Shown here in pieces: positions 63,085-64,000 of a DNA stretch of 64,000 nucleotides. The stretch lies in the NCBI GenBank assembly GCA_030429205.1, contig JAUICZ010000001.1, positions 796,806-860,805 of the forward strand, written 5' to 3'. Every line of letters begins with the position of its first letter. Within the stretch, counting starts at the first letter, position 1. Source of the DNA: Bacteroidia bacterium (lineage in GTDB: Bacteria > Bacteroidota > Bacteroidia > Chitinophagales > Chitinophagaceae). The notes beneath the pieces were generated by a model that saw only the letters and a program-made list of their open reading frames with translations, searched no databases and was not told where the DNA came from. The translations under genes were made by a program, and so were the position numbers.

Positions 63085-63118
63085 TTTGCGCCAAAATGCC
63101 TGTACACTGTTACCTTTG
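63085..63118 (+). promoter_or_regulatory. Promoter of the CPBP protease gene
   Basis: TTTG (63085-63088), 22 bases, then TACCTTTG (63111-63118). The -7 box ends 15 bases before the ATG. Confidence 0.6.
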
Positions 63119-63133
63119 CGCATATATTCTATT

Positions 63134-64000
63134 ATGTTTAACAAGTATTGGCGAGAATACCCGTATGGGATGCAGATATTTCAATTGCTTATCATGCTCT
63201 TTATATTTTTAGGAGTAACCATCTTTGTTGCGGGCTTGATTGTGCCAACGGCTTTAGGTGTATCTGTAACCAGTATTAATGAAATTACTGTAGACAGCAG
63301 CTCTAAAATTCGCATTGCCTTTTTTGTATCGCAAATTGTTGCCTCTGCTGTTCTTTTTATTGCAGTTCCCTTATTGTTTAGTTACTCTACTCACCCAAGA
63401 ATAAAGGAATATCTGAACCTGGTACAACCTAAAAAGCAGGTACAGTGGTTTTGGGTAGCATTGATCGCTTTTTCTTCTATACCGGTGGTGAGTGGTGTTG
63501 CCTCGTTGTTCAACATGATACCCTTACCCGAAAGCTTAGACGTGGCAAAGGAGGCATTTTTGCAAAAACAGAAAGCCTACTTAAACATGCAAACACCGGG
63601 CGAGTTAATAGCTGCTTTTATAGCTGTAGCCATTATTGCGCCGATTGGCGAGGAGCTTATGTTCAGAGGTGTGGTGATGCGATTTATGGCTAAAAAAATG
63701 AAGCCTGTTTTCTGGCCTATATTGTTGTCGTCTATATTATTCTCATTGATACATGGTAATGTTGTCGGGTTGATATCGATAGTTATTGCCGGTATGACGC
63801 TGGGCTATGTTTATTACCTGACAGGCTCTTTGATACTGAGTATGTTCGTCCATTTTATAGTAAATGGTACACAGATACTTGTATCCTACTTAGGTAGAGA
63901 TAACGAGGCGATCACATCTGTAATGGATAGCAACAATATGCCATGGCCCTTGTTTATTGGTGGTTGCGTCCTGTTTATTGTATCTTTCTACATGCTTAGT
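63134..64000 (+). CDS. CPBP-family intramembrane metalloprotease (partial)
   Basis: The frame starts at the ATG at 63134 (MFNKYWREYPYGMQ) and runs off the window without a stop, 289 codons. About seven hydrophobic segments are visible. The three ABI/CPBP motifs are complete: EELMFRG (glutamates and Arg), FSLIHGN (His) and HFIVNG (His and Asn). They form the metal site of the Rce1-like membrane proteases. The substrate is unknown. The missing part is C-terminal to the catalytic core, so the activity call is secure. Confidence 0.88.
   Translation, partial: MFNKYWREYPYGMQIFQLLIMLFIFLGVTIFVAGLIVPTALGVSVTSINEITVDSSSKIRIAFFVSQIVASAVLFIAVPLLFSYSTHPRIKEYLNLVQPKKQVQWFWVALIAFSSIPVVSGVASLFNMIPLPESLDVAKEAFLQKQKAYLNMQTPGELIAAFIAVAIIAPIGEELMFRGVVMRFMAKKMKPVFWPILLSSILFSLIHGNVVGLISIVIAGMTLGYVYYLTGSLILSMFVHFIVNGTQILVSYLGRDNEAITSVMDSNNMPWPLFIGGCVLFIVSFYMLS

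Overview
The window is chromosomal DNA of a member of the Bacteroidota, most likely Chitinophagales or a relative. The evidence is several secreted proteins with C-terminal type IX secretion (T9SS) sorting domains, a free-standing GldM C-terminal-like protein, promoters of the TTTG / TAnnTTTG type with almost no Shine-Dalgarno sequences, futalosine-pathway menaquinone synthesis (MqnC), heme A synthase, and many short lipoproteins with a lipobox. The DNA is moderately AT-rich. I see no rRNA, tRNA, CRISPR array, insertion sequence or prophage.

Layout. 1-5000: ubiX, mazG and a truncated multi-pass membrane sensor on the minus strand, then a secreted thioredoxin, nth and msrB. 5073-10123: CoA-transferase, a catalytically degenerate M16 peptidase, an acyl-CoA thioesterase and a TonB-dependent receptor. 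10250-14760: accessory lipoproteins, including a tightly overlapped YHYH / MORN-repeat / SCO operon. 14763-19186: carB without its regulatory domain and two LVIVD-repeat lipoproteins. 19436-25460: mreBCD, then envelope glycan genes (GT4 glycosyltransferase, flippase) and a YihY-type membrane protein. 25521-31222: small secreted proteins, nfuA, GDP-mannose pyrophosphorylase, an aminotransferase and a GT-C-like membrane protein. 31420-33324: a six-repeat propeller-like T9SS cargo. 33380-41454: mqnC, a MerR regulator, a thioredoxin-like protein, hutH, a glycosyltransferase, a membrane patatin and heme A synthase. 41761-44844: an HU / TPR / 30-residue mS38-like protein / RNase G cluster. 44899-52127: a lipoprotein, a NarL-type response regulator, mfd, an FMN reductase and a 3-hydroxyacyl-CoA dehydrogenase. 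52175-53830: an AT-rich SIR2-TPR gene, the best candidate for a defence function. 54153-61038: a T9SS cargo with an Ig-like partner, a TauE/SafE transporter, the GldM-C-like protein, small secreted proteins and a VOC protein. 61046-64000: dxs and a CPBP protease truncated by the window end.

How it fits together. Most of the window is housekeeping: nucleotide sanitation, pyrimidine and arginine precursors, isoprenoids, menaquinone and heme A for respiration, cell shape, DNA repair and Fe-S assembly. Between these genes sit lineage-specific secreted proteins and lipoproteins. Bidirectional terminators separate convergent genes, and several genes begin only a few bases after a recognisable -7 box, so nearly leaderless mRNAs appear common. 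All identifications are read from the sequence by eye. No database search or structure prediction was run.
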